Assembly (NCBI GenBank): GCA_019454045.1
Contig: SKCR01031864.1
Location: 49,921 to 113,920, forward strand
From: Zanthoxylum bungeanum
Taxonomy: Eukaryota > Streptophyta > Magnoliopsida > Sapindales > Rutaceae
Length of the DNA: 64,000 bases
Direction: 5' to 3'
The notes below the pieces were generated by a model. The model saw nothing but the letters and a program-made list of their open reading frames with translations. It was not told the DNA's origin and ran no database searches. The position numbers and the translations under genes are program-made. Shown one piece after another: positions 1 through 11,004 of this stretch (position 1 is the stretch's first letter; each line of letters starts with the position of its first letter).

Positions 1-100
1 ACAATACCATTAAAAATGTATGAAATGAAAAAGTAGTTATTTTATTAATACATAATAAAATGTACAATTCGGATTGGCACTCCAAGCACCAACTCCATCA
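1..100 (-). mobile_element. Element C, 3' LTR (partial, runs off window)
   Basis: These are the first 100 bases, in element orientation, of the 3' LTR of copia element C. The stretch is nearly the same as 46090-46189, the outer end of C's other LTR. Both include the block that reads TTATTTTATTAATACATAAT on the plus strand, and both end in CATCA, so on the minus strand the LTR opens with TGATG. The rest of this LTR and its target duplication lie before base 1. The edge at 100 is set by the polypurine tract that follows. Confidence 0.8.
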
Positions 101-115
101 AACTTCCACTTGCTT
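101..115 (-). other. Element C polypurine tract
   Basis: On the minus strand this reads AAGCAAGTGGAAGTT, directly before the TGATG start of the 3' LTR. This is the expected place and composition for the plus-strand DNA primer of an LTR retrotransposon. It overlaps the stop codon of the C polyprotein (plus-strand TTA at 114-116). Confidence 0.65.
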
Positions 116-871
116 AGTGCCAATCTGGATGATACCGTAGTCTCATCTCCTCCACATGTTTATCGAGTAACTTAGGAGGTAAGGCTTTTGTAAGCGGGTC
201 TGCTATGTTGTCTTGTCTTTGAACCTTCAAGACCACTATGTCTTTTCGTTCAATTATCTCTCTAATTACGCGGTATTTCCTTTCCACGTATTTAGACTTG
301 GAATGTGCCCTCAGCTCCTTGTCTGCACGATGGCTCCATTATTATCACAGTACAATGGGATCAAATTCGTAATACTAGGCACAACGCCAAGTTATGTGAT
401 AAAATTTCTAATCCAAACAGTTTCTTTAGCAGCTTCTGAAGCCGCTATAAATTTCGCCTCAGTGGTGGAATCAGCTATTGAGCCTTGTTTTGTACAACGC
501 CAACTTACAGCACCACCGTTAAGGGTAACTATGTAAAATGATGTAGATTTTCTATCATCTGTATCTCCTTGGAAGTCGGACTCTATATAATCCTAAACTT
601 GTAGCTCATTTTCTCCATATATTAGAAACTTATCCCTAGTACCCTTAAGATATTTAAGGATATGTTTCACGGCTGTCCAATGATCATTACCTGGATCAAA
701 TTGATATCGACTGGTCACACTGATGCCGAAACTAATGTCAGGTCTAGTACATAGCATAACATACATTATACTTCAAATACAAAAAGCACATGGCAAGTTA
801 GACATCCTAACTCTCTCTTCCTCAGTTTGAGGTGCCATTTTCTTCGAAAGATGTATACCATATCCGAAAGG
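114..871 (-). pseudogene. Element C pol, end of reverse transcriptase and RNase H (broken)
   Basis: This is the C-terminal part of a Ty1/copia polyprotein, read leftwards from 871. Visible blocks are the end of the reverse transcriptase (a TRPDISFG-like stretch near 740), a GTRDKFLIYGENELQV block, and the RNase H signatures STTEAKFIAASEAAKE and YCDNNGA. An ADPLTKAL-type block follows near 180-215, and the terminal DWH-stop is at 114-116. RNase H would remove the RNA template during cDNA synthesis. Several stops and frameshifts break the frame, so the product is not functional. The frame is cut at 871 by element A and resumes at 21239. The plus-strand open frame at 213-536 is its antisense shadow. 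Confidence 0.85.
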
Positions 872-2724
872 TGTTGGATAATTATGACCCATAGCATCAC
901 TATTTGTAAAAGACATTGTGGTTTTTGTACAAATTAACTATGTGACAATGGAAATTGCTATTTTATCATTTTGTAATTAGATTAGTAAATATATATAAAT
1001 GGTAAAAGTCATTATGATTAGTTCCGGATTATAAGATATGAGACAGTATCAATCCACAAAGGTTTAATCATTAAATATCCCTAGTTGTAGTATTATCGAG
1101 ACTGGACATCGATAATGCGGAATATACTAGTATTTCACTTGTGCGTGTTATGGAAGAATAACAGTATAGTTCTTATATATTTAAGTATTTGATACTTATG
1201 CAAGTGTGATATGAGGTTGTGTTTACCGATGGTACGGAAACAGCTTCGCTCTGGATAGACCCCTCGGAATCCCATTGGTAGTATGATTATGTGTCTATGG
1301 GAATCCGATTCAGGGTAGGTGTATTTGGTCTTAACCTGAGACTTGCATCGCTAATACTTGCGACAATCAATATGCTTTGGTTTTGGTCGTCCGAGACTTT
1401 AACAGGTTCTGTGTACGCCTCTTCTAAGTTTATTGAGAATCGTAGTGTGTTGGGTGTGATGTCAAGAAGGAAGTATCACTTCAGTCATATGGAGATGATG
1501 ATCACGCAGGGATTTAGAACTGGTTCTCTATTATGTTACAACTATCGGGATAATATGACAATGTCATGATTATCCGATTATAGAGACTAGTTGCTTGTGA
1601 TTCGATATATGCTTCGTACGGGGCATACATTATTCTAGCCTCAGGACTTGCATGTGACATCTGATACGGGATCACAATATACAATACTACACATACTATG
1701 CCTGTCATAGATTATATATTCCTTAAAGAATATTTCTAGAGAATTGGGAAGGCACGGCGCTTTACTAGAAGCCAACCATATCTTGTAAATCGGTAAGAAC
1801 GTGGTACCGGGTACGCCGTGTTCGGATAGTCCGATGACCGAATTTACTGCAACATATCCAGGGATCTCATGGGTCCCTTCCCGAAGATTCACCGATGACG
1901 TATGACTCGAACATAATTAATCTGGGATTAATTACGATGAGAATTTATCTGGGATAAAATTCGATAAGAAGAGAGAGAACGATTAAATTGGAATTAATCG
2001 ATTAAATAACATATTCGATATATTAAATGAAATTATATTTCATAACGGAATTAGAATTGGATTTTAATTTGGGCGAACGAATTAATTTAGAATTAATTCG
2101 CGAGCGACGTTCGTAATAATTTTCCAAGGCATTATTATTTAATTAAATTGGATTTAATTACTTCGCGACGGAAAATTCATTTAATCGGATTAAGTGAACC
2201 CGAGCCCAAAGTGTGTTGAGCAAGCCACTTGAATTTTGAATTAAAGTGGGTCCCACCAACTTACATCACTTGTCCATCAAGTGTCAAAGTTGATTGATGG
2301 GAGTAGTTGGAGGCATTAAATGCATTTTTCCCTCTAAAACTTTGCTTAGCCTTTTGGTAAATGATATACAAAAATTTGGTTTTGACTTTTCATAAGTGGT
2401 AATTGATTTTAGAAATCAAAAATATCAAAAAGCCAAATAACTCTCTCATCTCCTCCTTTTGCCGTGAACCACCAAGAACAAAGGAATGAATTTTGTTGCA
2501 ATTTTTCTTCCTTATCTAGCACTTAAAGAATCATACAAAGATGATAGGGAAACCTTTCCCATTGAGTTTGGAATCAAACATCAAGCTTGGAGCTCAACAT
2601 ACAAATTCAAAGAGGAGCTTGGAGCAACTTCAAAGGAGATAAATTTTATTCTCAACACATCCAACAAACCGATCAAAGTGAGTATAATTTCTGCTATATT
2701 CCTTTGAGTATTCACACATGTTTA
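872..2724 (+). repeat. Element A 5' LTR, part 1
   Basis: It begins TGTTGGATAATTATGACC and is colinear with the 3' LTR at 19347-21200. A TATA-like stretch lies at about 1173-1184, so U3 would be only some 300 bp long. A series of short inverted repeats occupies about 1914-2165, and another with a TAG spacer lies near 2403-2420. It is cut at 2724 by element B, whose target duplication GTTTA is at 2720-2724. The small open frames inside (1291-1569, 1514-1892, 2486-2707) recur in the 3' LTR with differences and are not genes. Confidence 0.9.
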
Positions 2725-3028
2725 TGTTGGATAATATGACCCATAGCGTCACTATTTGCACAGATCATTGTGTTGTTGTAGCAAATTAACTATGTAATAA
2801 GGAAATTGCACTCTCATCATTTATGATTAGATCACCATAGATATATAAATGAAGAGAGGTCCCTATGATTAGTTCCTGGATTGAGATGATATGAGACAGT
2901 ATCAGTCCACAAAGGATTAATCATTAAATATCCCTAGCCGTAGTATTATCGAGACTGGACATCGATAATGCGGAATAGGCTAGTATTGCACTTGTGTGCG
3001 TTGTGAGGGCACAACGACATAGTTCTCA

Positions 3029-3037
3029 TATATATAA
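3029..3037 (+). promoter_or_regulatory. Putative LTR promoter TATA box (element B 5' LTR)
   Basis: The run TATATATAAG follows CTCA about 305 bp from the LTR start. The surrounding block is kept in the other family members I inspected, including the reversed copies in D and E. Position and composition fit a pol II TATA element for the genomic RNA. The start site is not demonstrated. Confidence 0.4.
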
Positions 3038-3783
3038 GTATTGGATACTTATGCAAGTGCGATAGGAGGTCGTGTTTCACCGATGGTACGGGAAACAGCT
3101 TCGCTCTGGATAGACCCCTCGGAATCCCATTGGTATTATGACTATGTGTCTATGGGAGGCCGAAATCAAGGTAGGTGTGTATGGTCTTAACCTGAGACTT
3201 ACATCGCTAATACTTACGATAATCGATAGACTTTGGTCTTGGTGGTAGGGGACTTTAAACGGGTTCTGTGTACACCACTTCTGGGTTTATCAGAGAGTCA
3301 TAGTGTATTGGGTGTGATGTCAAGACGGAAGTGTCACTTCAGTCATATTGGAGTTGATGTCACGCAGGATACGGTACTAGTGCTCTTGAGTGTTGCGCAA
3401 CCAATCGGGATATTGTGACCAGGTCATGTATATCCGATTATAGAGACTATGTTACCAGACATCCGACATGTGCTTCGGACGGGGCAGACACTTATCCAGC
3501 CCCAGCCCTAGCACGTGACTATCCGATATTGGGCCAATATACACAATACTACGGTATACTACGCTTGATACAGATCTATATATTCCTGTAAGAATATTTC
3601 TGGAGAATTGGGTAGGCATGGCGCTTTGCTAGAAGCCAACCTTGTCTTGTAAATCGATATAAACGTAGTACGAGGTACTTTACGTGTTCGGACAGTCCGA
3701 CGATCGTATTTACTGCCAACATATCCGGAGATCTCATGGGTCGGTTCCTGAAGATTCACCGATGACGTATGACTCGCACTTTG

Positions 3784-4125
3784 ATTAATCTGGGATTAAT
3801 TCGAAAAGATAGATAGAATTAATCTGGGATTAATTCGATGAGAGAGAAAATTAATCTGGGATTAATTACGGAGATATTTTATCTCGGATAAAATATCGTT
3901 AAAGAGAGAGAACGATTAATTTGGAATTAATCGGTAAAATTAATATATTCGATATATTAATCGATATTGGATTTTGACGCGGAATTAAAATTAGATTTTA
4001 ATTCGGGCGAACGAATTAATTTAGAATTAATTCGTTAGCGACGTGAATAATGATTTCGCTGGGCGTAATCATTTAATTACGACGCGACGGAAAATTCGTT
4101 AATTTGGAATTAGCGAACCCGAGAG
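3784..4125. repeat. Comb of nine short inverted repeats with three-base spacers
   Basis: Nine successive inverted repeats lie in about 340 bp. Arms and spacers are: 3784-3790/3794-3800 around TGG; 3816-3824/3828-3836 around TGG; 3849-3856/3860-3867 around TGG; 3873-3883/3887-3897 around TCG; 3913-3921/3925-3933 around TGG; 3939-3948/3952-3961 around TCG; 3982-3991/3995-4004 around TAG; 4011-4021/4025-4035 around TAG; and one with a single wobble near 4103-4125 around TGG. Arms are 7-11 bp and the first eight are perfect. Equivalent combs occur in the other LTRs of the family, for example 12064-12410, 23960-24255, 32115-32400, 35345-35640 and 43440-43740. The function is unknown. Confidence 0.85.
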
Positions 4126-4866
4126 TGATTGCGAGCGCATTCGCATTTCGAATTCGAGCGCGGCACGTGAGTCACATCAAGCGTCAAATCGTTAGTCGCG
4201 TCAATTGTCAAATCAATTGTCACTTTGAGTGATGTGACTTGACAACATGTCACTTTATTAAAGTGATGTGATGTGACTTAAAGTAAAAGTTGAAATGATG
4301 AAAGCCTTTTGCTTTTTTGACTTTTGTACTTGGTAAATGAAAAGGCTTTTGTATTTGATTTTATTTTGGAAATAAAATATAAATATAAGTAAAAACCATT
4401 TGCCTTTTCTCTCTTATCTTTCACGGTTTCACGTGAACTTCCTCTCCCTCTCTTTTTCTCTTCTTCTCCCTCACGGTTTTGGAAACCGATTCTTGTTCTT
4501 CAAAATTCTGGGTTCCACCGAATTTTTGAGAAGCAAATCTAAGAAGATGATAAGTGCTAGCACACTCTAGGAGGCATACATAGGTGATAGGGAAGTGATT
4601 CTTTGAGCTTGGAAAGCTTGAAGCTTGGAGCTTCAATGGAGTCCATGCATGGCCGAAAATGGTGGAGTCCAAACCAGTCCAAACCGAGCAGCCCACTGTC
4701 AAGGAAAGCTACTGCCGAGCTCAATGGAGGATAAAAACGCAGCTTGTGTTCTTCCTAGCATCAAACCCATCAATGTGAGTATATTCCGCACCTCCTTTGA
4801 TGTGTTCATATGCGGTTTTTTGTGCATGATTTGTTGATCTTGGGATTTGATTTAAAACTCTAACAA

Positions 4867-4878
4867 TGGTATCAGAGC
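4867..4878 (+). other. Element B primer binding site
   Basis: TGGTATCAGAGC, one base after the end of the 5' LTR, is complementary to the 3' end of plant initiator tRNA-Met. It would prime minus-strand DNA synthesis. Confidence 0.9.
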
Positions 4879-7700
4879 TTTTGATGCATGAAAACCGAAT
4901 TAGGGTTCTTGAGCAAATTTGGGGCTTTTTTATTTTAGCTTGATTCTGACAAATTGATTGTTCAATAATGTTTGTATATGATTGAATTTGAGTTATATGT
5001 AATCAATTTGATAAAAAAAATTGATTGGATTTATTTTCCCCAATTTGCTTATTTTTGGTCAAAACTTTAATTTGGGTAAACTCGATTTAGGCATGATTTG
5101 GTTGAATTGTTTGATGAAGTATGCTTGAATGAGGTTGAATTGAAGTTGTGCATGATCAATTTCAAGAAAATTGGATTAGATCAATTTTCCCCAATTCTTT
5201 AGGTTGAACATGAAACTTGAAATTGGGTAAAATGTGTTTGAGCATGTTTTAATTGAATTGGATGTTTAAGTATGCTTAAAACATGTTTAATTGAGATTGT
5301 GTGTGATCAATTTCATGAAATTAGATTGGATTCAATTTTCCCCAAATTGGAGGCTTGGCCGAAAATTACATAACCCTAATGTCTTGGTAATTTTGTTTTG
5401 TTTGATCATTGGATGACTTAAAACAATTGGTTAATGTTGTTTTGAAGTTCAATTGGATTGAATTTTGATTTGGAACATTTTTTCCCTTTTAAAGTGGCTT
5501 GGCCGAATTTTAAGGGACATGAAATTCATTGTGATTTTGTTGTTTGATTCATTGGATGAGTTGAATTGATTTGGTAAATTAAGATTGTGGACTCAATTGG
5601 ATTGAAACCGAATCGAATTGAAAAACCCCTAATTGCCGAGACTTGAAAGCATGTTAATTGGGTTTGATTTTAATGAATTGTGTTGGACACTATTTGGTTG
5701 TCAAAGTGCATGATTAGTTAGGCTAATTGATGTTTTAGAAATGTTAATTGGGTAATTGATTGTGTATTACACTTAGGTTAATTAATTGTGAAATTTGGAA
5801 TTTTATAAGTTAATTAATTAGGGCTTGATTTTGGAAATTGGGCTTGTTGTAGGTTGTAATTGGGCTTTTGAGCTTTGTTGTAACAAAGTTGGGTTTAGGC
5901 AAAATTGGTTAGATCCAATTAGGCCCAAAACCGAATTCAAAAGGTCCAATTATGACTTAATGGACCTTAATTATTTAATTGGGCCTAATGGGCCAAAATT
6001 AATTTAAAGGCTTATGGGGTAACTCCGGATTGGACTTGGTTGCGGGTTTGACCCGAGTTGACCAAAAGTCCACGCCTCAAGAAATTAATTAAAAGCCCAT
6101 TGGACTTTAATTAAATTAATATTATGGATATTAATCGGGCTTTGAGACCCGTAACGATTAAATTTGGAATTTAAGTCGTAAAGGTTTATTTTATAAAGTG
6201 TAATATTTAATTTGGAATTAAATAATGAATTAGAATTAAATACGTATTAAATTGGATTTAATTATGTAATTTAATTTAATTCGTAGAAATCGTACTTGAG
6301 TACGTGTTCGCAATACGAGTTTGACTCGAACAAAATCAAATCTTTGTTTGAACATTGGATGATCACTAATTATCAAGATTAATTAATTTGATTGATTGAT
6401 TGATAACATGCTTGTATGAATACATGGTTGTGATGTTTGAATAATGTATATCGGATGGATATTAGCCGGGTTGGGCGATTTTGGAAATTGTAATAAATTC
6501 GATTTATTAAATTGGACCTGCGTGTCCAGCCTTATCACCTTCTTTCTCTTTGTATTCTCTTCTCACCTATTCCCCTCTATATATATGAGGTTTCTTTAGA
6601 AGTGTAGTGTAACGGGTAGAAGTAGTACAAGTGCTAGCTTGAGTGAGAAAGGGAGAGATTTGATCTAGGATCAGTGTGTTAAGTATCCATCCGCATATCA
6701 TTATTATTTATTTCATACTCGCTTTATTATGTATTTAGAATGCATGTTTAAGGGTGTATGATGATGAGACCTTAACAAGATAATTAAATTGGTAGCCATT
6801 TGCACGCGAAAACCCTCGTTTTATATTAACAAATATCCTTCCATTGAATGATTCTTGTTCAAGATCCGAAGTTGGCATGGTTTTTATTGACCAAAGTCAA
6901 TACCTTTGTCAATCAAGGATGTACTTGAATCATGAGAGTTTTGTTGCATATCGGTGTCTTGTCCAAATCGTGATTTTTATTGGCCAAAGTCAAGATCACT
7001 TTTTGTCCAATGACATTGATTACGAAACTTTCCTCGTCAATGGGTCCCGCTTAACTGGAATCATTAGGTTTGTTTTTTGGCCAAAGCCAAGGCCTAGATG
7101 ATTCAGAGGATAGGGTTAGGAAAATGTAATGGATACATTGACATTATACATATGTTTCGGACTTGGATGTCCACCTAACCGGATCTAGGAATTGGATGAG
7201 ATCCAATTGATCATAGAGATCTACCTAAGTTAAATAGCATACAGCTTTTATTGGCCAAAGTCAAGGTTGTGTGTTATTTAACGGGATCCTAGCCCACTAG
7301 GAAACGCGGTTTCCCGAGTACTCCACAGAGGGTTAGAGACTCGACGAAAAATAGTGGGAGGCAAGTATTGAATTTGCAACATTCGTTCGAATACTCGCTA
7401 AACACGCTCATTTTATTTTATTTCGTCATTAGATTAAATGTTAGTTGGACTAATATTTAAATTGTTGTTTTTTATAAACAGTTGGACTGTATTATACTTG
7501 ATTATATATAATTGGATTATATTAATCAATATATTTGAATTAATTAATTTCAGTTTACAGTTGATTTTATAATTGGATATAGTAATCAATGTAATTGAGG
7601 TTAATTAATTTGGATTATATTTGATTATATAGTTGGACTATTATAATCATTATAATATATATAGTACCACTAATCGTTGATTAAATAGTTGGACTTTGTA
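4879..7700 (+). other. Element B non-coding leader
   Basis: There is no coding frame in this stretch. It opens with AT-rich imperfect tandem repeats of roughly 150 bp, marked by ATTTTCCCC near 5034, 5184 and 5334. Further three-base-spaced inverted repeats follow (TATTTAATT/AATTAAATA around TGG at 6204-6224; a 7-bp pair at 6246-6262). Then come four copies of a TTGGCCAAAGTCAAGG-like motif at 6887, 6980, 7077 and 7251. The end has several AGT/ACT inverted repeats around TGG (7441-7760). The block is colinear with A's leader (13212-15410) but longer. Open frames at 5825-6007 and 6844-7101 have no recognisable content. Confidence 0.75.
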
Positions 7701-10700
7701 ATCAAGATAAGAAATTGAAAAGTTGGATATTTAAAATATAATCTGGGATTAAAATATTTTAAATGATTTAATTTTCAAATTGGGAATAAATAATAAGGTT
7801 ACTTTATTTGATAAAATAACTTATTGTACGTTACCCCAAAATTAAGCAAATAGTATAGCATAAAATCTTTGGAAGATTTATGTGATGATGACTTTAATGC
7901 TTAATTAATATACTTACAAATCTCTATCTTTAGATTTAAAAGTATTAAAATTGCAATTAATAATTCTTTGAGAATTGATTTGACCATTCTAGTGAGAAAA
8001 GTCAAAGTTTGCAATTGGGCATGTAGCACAAGGTGCACAGTTTCAATATTCCAAAACCCAAGGCTTGGCCAAAGGTTTGTGAAATATCGAAAATGATAAT
8101 TGACATATCCCGAAGTGACTACCATTTGGATATGGAAGACACGAAGGAATTAAAGAAAAGGCGAGCTCTAACTTTAAAAATGTTTGTCAAAGTTATGTTC
8201 ACTACTAGTATTGAAATTAGATTTTAAATACTTAGTGTGGTACATAAATATATGTATTGATGTTCAAAATCTACTTTGAGCAGGATACTGACTTCAAGCT
8301 GAGATTGCTCTGCGAATCGGAAACGGGACGAAAGTCGCTGTTTCGACCGTAGATACCTAAGTTTAGGAACTGCCCTTCGGTATGTTAACTTATTAGGAAC
8401 TGTTATGATGTAACTAGTTTGACTAGAAACATTTCTCTATATCAGTGTTTAATCCGTTACGGATAAAACCTTTATATTATAGAACACTAAGTGTTTTATA
8501 TATAAAGATGATACTGAGAGAAATACATTAAATATAAATAACAAAATTATATTTTGAATATAATAAAATATCAAGCATATAAAATGACAATAAATAGCTC
8601 AAATTGATTTTCAATAGAGACTTATTTGTGGCATTGTTGTCTAGGACACAATTTAACGAGACTCGTATATCCACACTTTTGAAGAGTGGGTACTAGGACT
8701 GATTTGACTATTCAAATAAGGTCTACGAATCTAGTTTACTAGGTAAAGTACCTAAAATACTATTTACTAGGTAATAGTGTAAAGGCCACCGATCTGTAAA
8801 CCCTATTCATGGTGAAGTAAGTGGGCCCATATCTAGCTTGGCTAGATGTGTACATGAATATTTCGTGACCTTAACGGATGTGGCATCACGTTATGGTTAT
8901 GTGTTTCTTTTGAAGACACAAATATGAAACTTTGAGTTTCGACACGAAGTATACAAACAGATCGGCTGTAGTATTATGCCGCTACGGTAAGACCGTATTG
9001 GTAAATACTTAAGCAGTAAGTTTCATACGTACATGAAAGAGTACGGTATTCTTTCATATGAGGACTCCTCCCGAGACACGTCAATTGACGGTGTGTCAGA
9101 ACTAAAAACCAAGTTTTGTGGACATGATTAGGTTTTTCGCGAGTCGTTCTGAGCTACTGTTTCCTTCAACAGGATATGTATTAACAGTGCAAACTTATTT
9201 AGAATAAGGTTCCATGTAAATCTGTTTGACAGATATCGTATAGGATATGAACGGGAAAGAAAAACCGGGTTTCTCATTCCTGACAATTTGGGTATGCTAG
9301 GCATAACGTTTGGATGATACCAAACTAAGGACCCAAATTGGATAAGTGCCAATATAGGTTATCCTAAGGGAAACCATAAGTATAGTACTTATAAATCTCA
9401 CATGAGAACAATGTGATTGTTGCTCACCATGCGTTTTCCTAAGAGGAATACCGATATGCAGTGGTCAGTGGGAGGATAGTGATACTCGATGAAAATCGAA
9501 GTAATACTGTTCTAGGCACAAGGTCCGTAATGGAACACAAATAGTTCATCAATGATGAATCTATACCATTAATCTTCAAATACACAAGAAATCGCGTAGA
9601 TCAGTGAGAGTCAGAAAACAACCTAGGGTATGGGTTTCTAATCTCACCTCATAAAGATTTTAATCTTTAAGGTACACCAACTGATTACGTATGAGGAGTG
9701 ATACGAGGTATCGACTCCCTATTATGGCAAAGTGCCATGAGTCCGGAATGGATTCCATGTTTAACAACTATTTTGGATACTAGTTGTTGTACCACAAGGC
9801 ATTTTGCCTATGGTACATTAACGTCTTCAAGGAAGACATACATGGATGGCAACATACCAACGTACAAAGCTAGGCTTTTGACGGAAAGGTATCGTTATCA
9901 ACAGTATGTTTAATAACGATTCAACCTTTTTACCTGTTGCCATGGTAAATCCATTTTGAAGATGCTTGTTGATAACTGTATATTTCATTTATGAAATATG
10001 TCAGTTGCAGATCAAAATCGCTTTCCTGAAAAGGAAACCTTTTGGAGGATGCTTTCAACATCCTGACGATTTTGTATAACCGACAAACAAGGTTTACCGG
10101 TTATTCGATCCATGTTTGGATTGAAGCAAGCATGAGGTTCTCTTGGAACTAACGTTTTGAAATAATCATAATAGTTTATGATTTGACTCAAAACGAAATA
10201 ATTCTTGTGTATATAAGGAGGTTATGTGAGGAGGGCACTGACAATGAAATTCCCATAAAACAATCGGTGAAAGCTTGGCTTTCATAGAAATTCTCCGTAG
10301 AAATTCTGGGGAGTAACAACCTTTATTCAAGGAATAAAGATCTACTGGGCTAGATTTGGAGTTGGTAACACTCTCTGAGAAATTGTACATTTAAAATGTA
10401 CTTATATTGGTGTCTCATACGCTTTGAGCATATGGAGTCACTATCGGGTCAATCCAAGTGATAGTCACTGGATTGAAGATTAAAGAACATCTGTTAGTAT
10501 CTGAAGAACTAAAGATGTTGTCTTAAACTATGAGATGGAGAACTTGAAGTGACTGGGATCACTGTTGCAAGTTTCCAAATCGGTAAATACTGCGGTACTA
10601 TAAAGTTTGAACACTGGGACAGTGAGCTGGAAATCTTCCGAGCAAGATAACTGTTGCCGAATTAACAACAAATGCGGATTATTGCTGCAGCTGAGGCAGC

Positions 10701-10992
10701 AATAGAAGCCATTTGGATCGATAATAAATCTAATTAGATTAGATATAATTCTGTTAGCCAGCTGAGCTAGGCGTCAGCACAGGCTAAAGAATTAAAGGTC
10801 TCATCGACGATCCAGATATATACTTCTATATCATCATCTGATTCGTTCGGATCATACATCGTGGCGATGTGATGATCGTGTAAATCGCGTCAGACGATAA
10901 TTAAGCAAATCCGCTGACGAAAACCTTTCCTCAGCAATTTGAGCGAATTGTACAAGTTCGGGTGTTAGACACTCGAGTGACTGGCTATGTGC
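7700..10992 (+). pseudogene. Element B degenerate gag-pol
   Basis: DNA homology to A's gag-pol can be followed in order: the proline/tryptophan linker before the zinc knuckle (8059 against 16024), protease and GAG-pre-integrase (about 8290-8770), integrase (8820-9330), the start of the reverse transcriptase (9700-10240), its C-terminal part (10250-10480) and RNase H (10560-10960). No domain is in frame. The gag part is reduced to about 360 bp, and the catalytic YIDD-coding stretch is missing at the scar near 10242. Open frames at 9698-9913 and 10166-10390 are chance remnants. D shares the scar, and D and E share many of the substitutions. Confidence 0.82.
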
Positions 10993-11004
10993 CAAGTGGG
11001 AGAT
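10993..11004 (+). other. Element B polypurine tract
   Basis: CAAGTGGGAGAT directly precedes the 3' LTR. The same tract is found in A (19335-19346) and, reversed, in D (25316-25328) and E (36688-36700). It is therefore preserved although the coding region is dead. Confidence 0.8.

Larger units (their letters stand above)
2725..4865 (+). repeat. Element B 5' LTR
   Basis: The sequence recurs at 11005-13154 and, diverged, as the LTRs of A, D, E and F. It contains a TATA-like run near 3029-3037, the inverted-repeat comb at 3784-4125, and one more three-base-spaced inverted repeat at 4358-4378 (9-bp arms ATTTTATTT/AAATAAAAT around TGG). The 61-residue open frame at 3233-3418 appears again at 11514-11699 only because it lies in the duplicated LTR. 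Confidence 0.92.

Noticed and set aside
1291..1569. A 92-residue frame with a close copy at 19762-20040
   Set aside because: Same reason: both are in the LTRs of element A.
2486..2707. Host exon ending in a GTGAGT-like splice site (also near 4770)
   Set aside because: It occurs at the same place in the LTR copies. It may be a splice donor of the retroelement RNA, but nothing supports a host gene.
3233..3418. A 61-residue open frame found identically at 11514-11699
   Set aside because: It lies within the two LTRs of element B and is duplicated with them. It has no start context or family resemblance.
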